Of a stretch of DNA of 64,000 nt, positions 63,113-64,000 are shown piece after piece; the stretch's first letter is position 1; each line of letters starts with the position of its first letter. The notes under the pieces are model-generated. The model saw only the letters and a list, made by a program, of their open reading frames with translations, was not told where the DNA came from and searched no databases. The position numbers and the translations under genes were made by a program. The DNA is from Candidatus Harpocratesius repetitus (lineage in GTDB: Archaea; Asgardarchaeota; Lokiarchaeia; Sigyniarchaeales; Promethearchaeaceae). The stretch lies in contig JAIZWK010000001.1 of assembly GCA_021498095.1 (NCBI GenBank), forward strand, positions 1,599,666 through 1,663,665, given 5' to 3'.

Positions 63113-64000
63113 TTAAAATCCAATTTCGAATGGTTGTGAAATTGCTTTAAATAATACATTTACGACTGCTTCAACGTCAACCACATAATTTTGGGCTATG
63201 GGTGAATGAATATAACGGCAGGGAACCGAAACACATGCTGCTGGAATTCCCTTTTTTAAAGTGTGAAAAGATCCAGCATTTGTCCCTCCAAATGTGGGAA
63301 GTTTATATTGGTATGGAATCTCCAGATCTTTTGCAGTATTTTGCAGATATTTAAGAAGTTTTAAATTATAGACGGTTCCATGATCAGCAGCGCTAAATGC
63401 AGGTCCGTGTAAACAACTAGTTGGATTTTTATCTGGAGATACTCCAGGAACATCCGCGGCTATCGTATTTTCTAAAGCAATTCCAATATCTGGATTTAAA
63501 CTATTGGCTGCAACCTTAGCGCCTCTTGCACCCACTTCTTCAGCAACTGTAAAAGCAAAACAAATTGTGTTCTCAATCTGATCAACTTCTGTAAGTATTT
63601 TTGCAATTTGAAGAAGAACATTACAACCAGTGCGATCATCAAAAGCTCGACCCCGCATTATGCCTAAAGAGGGAAGATATTCAAAATCTGCAGCCAGAAC
63701 ACCAGTAGATCCAATATCTATTCCCATTTTAAGAACATCTTCTTGAGTTTGTGCTCCGATATCGATAAATAAATCCATATAATTTGGGATTTTTTCTCGC
63801 TCTGATTGTGAGGTTATATGAGGTGGTGGCATACCGATAATACCTGTGATTTTTGTTCCTTTATCAGAGAGAATTTCCACCTTACTTCCCGGATATAAAC
63901 GAGGATCAATCCCTCCAAGTGGAGAAAATCGTAAGAATCCTCTTTTATCTATATATCGAATCATAAATCCAACTTCATCCATATGTGCATCTAACATAAT
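63113..64000 (-). CDS. M42-family aminopeptidase (glutamyl aminopeptidase/endoglucanase-like), partial
   Basis: The C-terminal 295 residues of an M42 metallopeptidase; the gene runs off the right edge of the window. Seen are the first zinc His in LDAHMDEVGFMI, the bridging Asp in GRAFDDRTGCNVLL, the catalytic Glu pair in FTVAEEVGARGA, and the closing PTFGGTNAGSFHTLKKGIPA and VPCRYIHSP. These enzymes form tetrahedral dodecamers (TET) that degrade peptides left by the proteasome. Convergent with the ABC exporter; the 177 bp between them are T-rich on both ends. Confidence 0.92.
   Translation of the reverse strand: MMLDAHMDEVGFMIRYIDKRGFLRFSPLGGIDPRLYPGSKVEILSDKGTKITGIIGMPPPHITSQSEREKIPNYMDLFIDIGAQTQEDVLKMGIDIGSTGVLAADFEYLPSLGIMRGRAFDDRTGCNVLLQIAKILTEVDQIENTICFAFTVAEEVGARGAKVAANSLNPDIGIALENTIAADVPGVSPDKNPTSCLHGPAFSAADHGTVYNLKLLKYLQNTAKDLEIPYQYKLPTFGGTNAGSFHTLKKGIPAACVSVPCRYIHSPIAQNYVVDVEAVVNVLFKAISQPFEIGF

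Noticed and set aside
1..64000. CRISPR array
   Set aside because: No regularly spaced repeats of 24-37 bp with unique spacers were seen; the only arrays are the 45-bp coding repeat and the 10-bp iterons.

Overview
The window is an AT-rich stretch of an archaeal chromosome, most likely from an Asgard (Promethearchaeota, Loki-like) archaeon. The information-processing genes are archaeal: both primase subunits, a GINS protein, RadA, aIF2-alpha with Nop10, an Lrp regulator and a stand-alone ThrRS editing domain. Mixed with them are proteins of eukaryotic flavour: a protein with two complete RING-H2 fingers, a JAB/MPN protease, a Roadblock/LC7 protein, several proteins with longin-like modules, and a plant/protist-type tyrosyl-tRNA synthetase. 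This taxonomic call rests on gene content only; there is no rRNA in the window.

Layout. 0.1-3.8 kb: an ArsR regulator with a Cys-x-Cys sensor motif, then a compact operon of an HdrA-N-like protein, a ferredoxin, a DGC zinc-binding domain fused to a lipoyl GcvH domain, two more DGC proteins and a membrane protein. This is the best candidate here for an undescribed system. 4-10 kb: priL, priS, a GINS gene and two multi-pass membrane proteins with longin-like C-termini. 10.2-13.6 kb: nop10 (a 59-residue gene that is easy to miss), aIF2-alpha, Lrp and a U32-family protein. 13.9-17 kb: a giant ER/K-helix repeat protein and a methyltransferase. 17-18.9 kb: a PadR-controlled small-heat-shock-protein operon with palindromic operators. 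19-22.6 kb: a longin-like protein, RidA, Nudix hydrolase, zinc-ribbon protein and thiamine pyrophosphokinase. 22.8-27 kb: a thiamine-type ABC importer divergent from the kinase. 27-30.9 kb: the double-RING/TPR protein and an MFS transporter.

31-36.5 kb is accessory: a tRNA-Arg(GCG) with a D-loop insertion, two orphan genes of unlike base composition (one with leucine-rich repeats), a gene-free kilobase carrying one copy of an interspersed repeat, and a hybrid histidine kinase interrupted by a single in-frame TAG. 36.6-39.6 kb: ThrRS editing domain, a divergent PIN toxin/antitoxin pair around a 19-bp palindrome, an HDAC-like deacetylase preceded by four 10-bp iterons, and small membrane proteins. 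39.9-42.6 kb is pyruvate phosphate dikinase. 43-45.6 kb and 51.4-52 kb are graveyards of decayed transposases, one with a group II intron domain V-like hairpin. 45.6-51.4 kb: TyrRS, an NDP-forming acyl-CoA synthetase subunit, an RpoM-type zinc ribbon, Roadblock protein and RadA. 52-58 kb: alpha-glucan phosphorylase, Dus, JAB protein with an unknown partner, a 29-residue microprotein and glutamine synthetase. 58-63 kb: a PadR-linked heterodimeric ABC exporter, and finally a partial M42 aminopeptidase.

Metabolically, the phosphorylase, PPDK, ADP-forming synthetase subunit, ferredoxins, thiamine uptake and glutamine synthetase fit an anaerobic organotroph that stores glucan and depends in part on imported vitamin. 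All coordinates and motifs were read by eye. No similarity search was run, so family calls marked as inference need profile searches.
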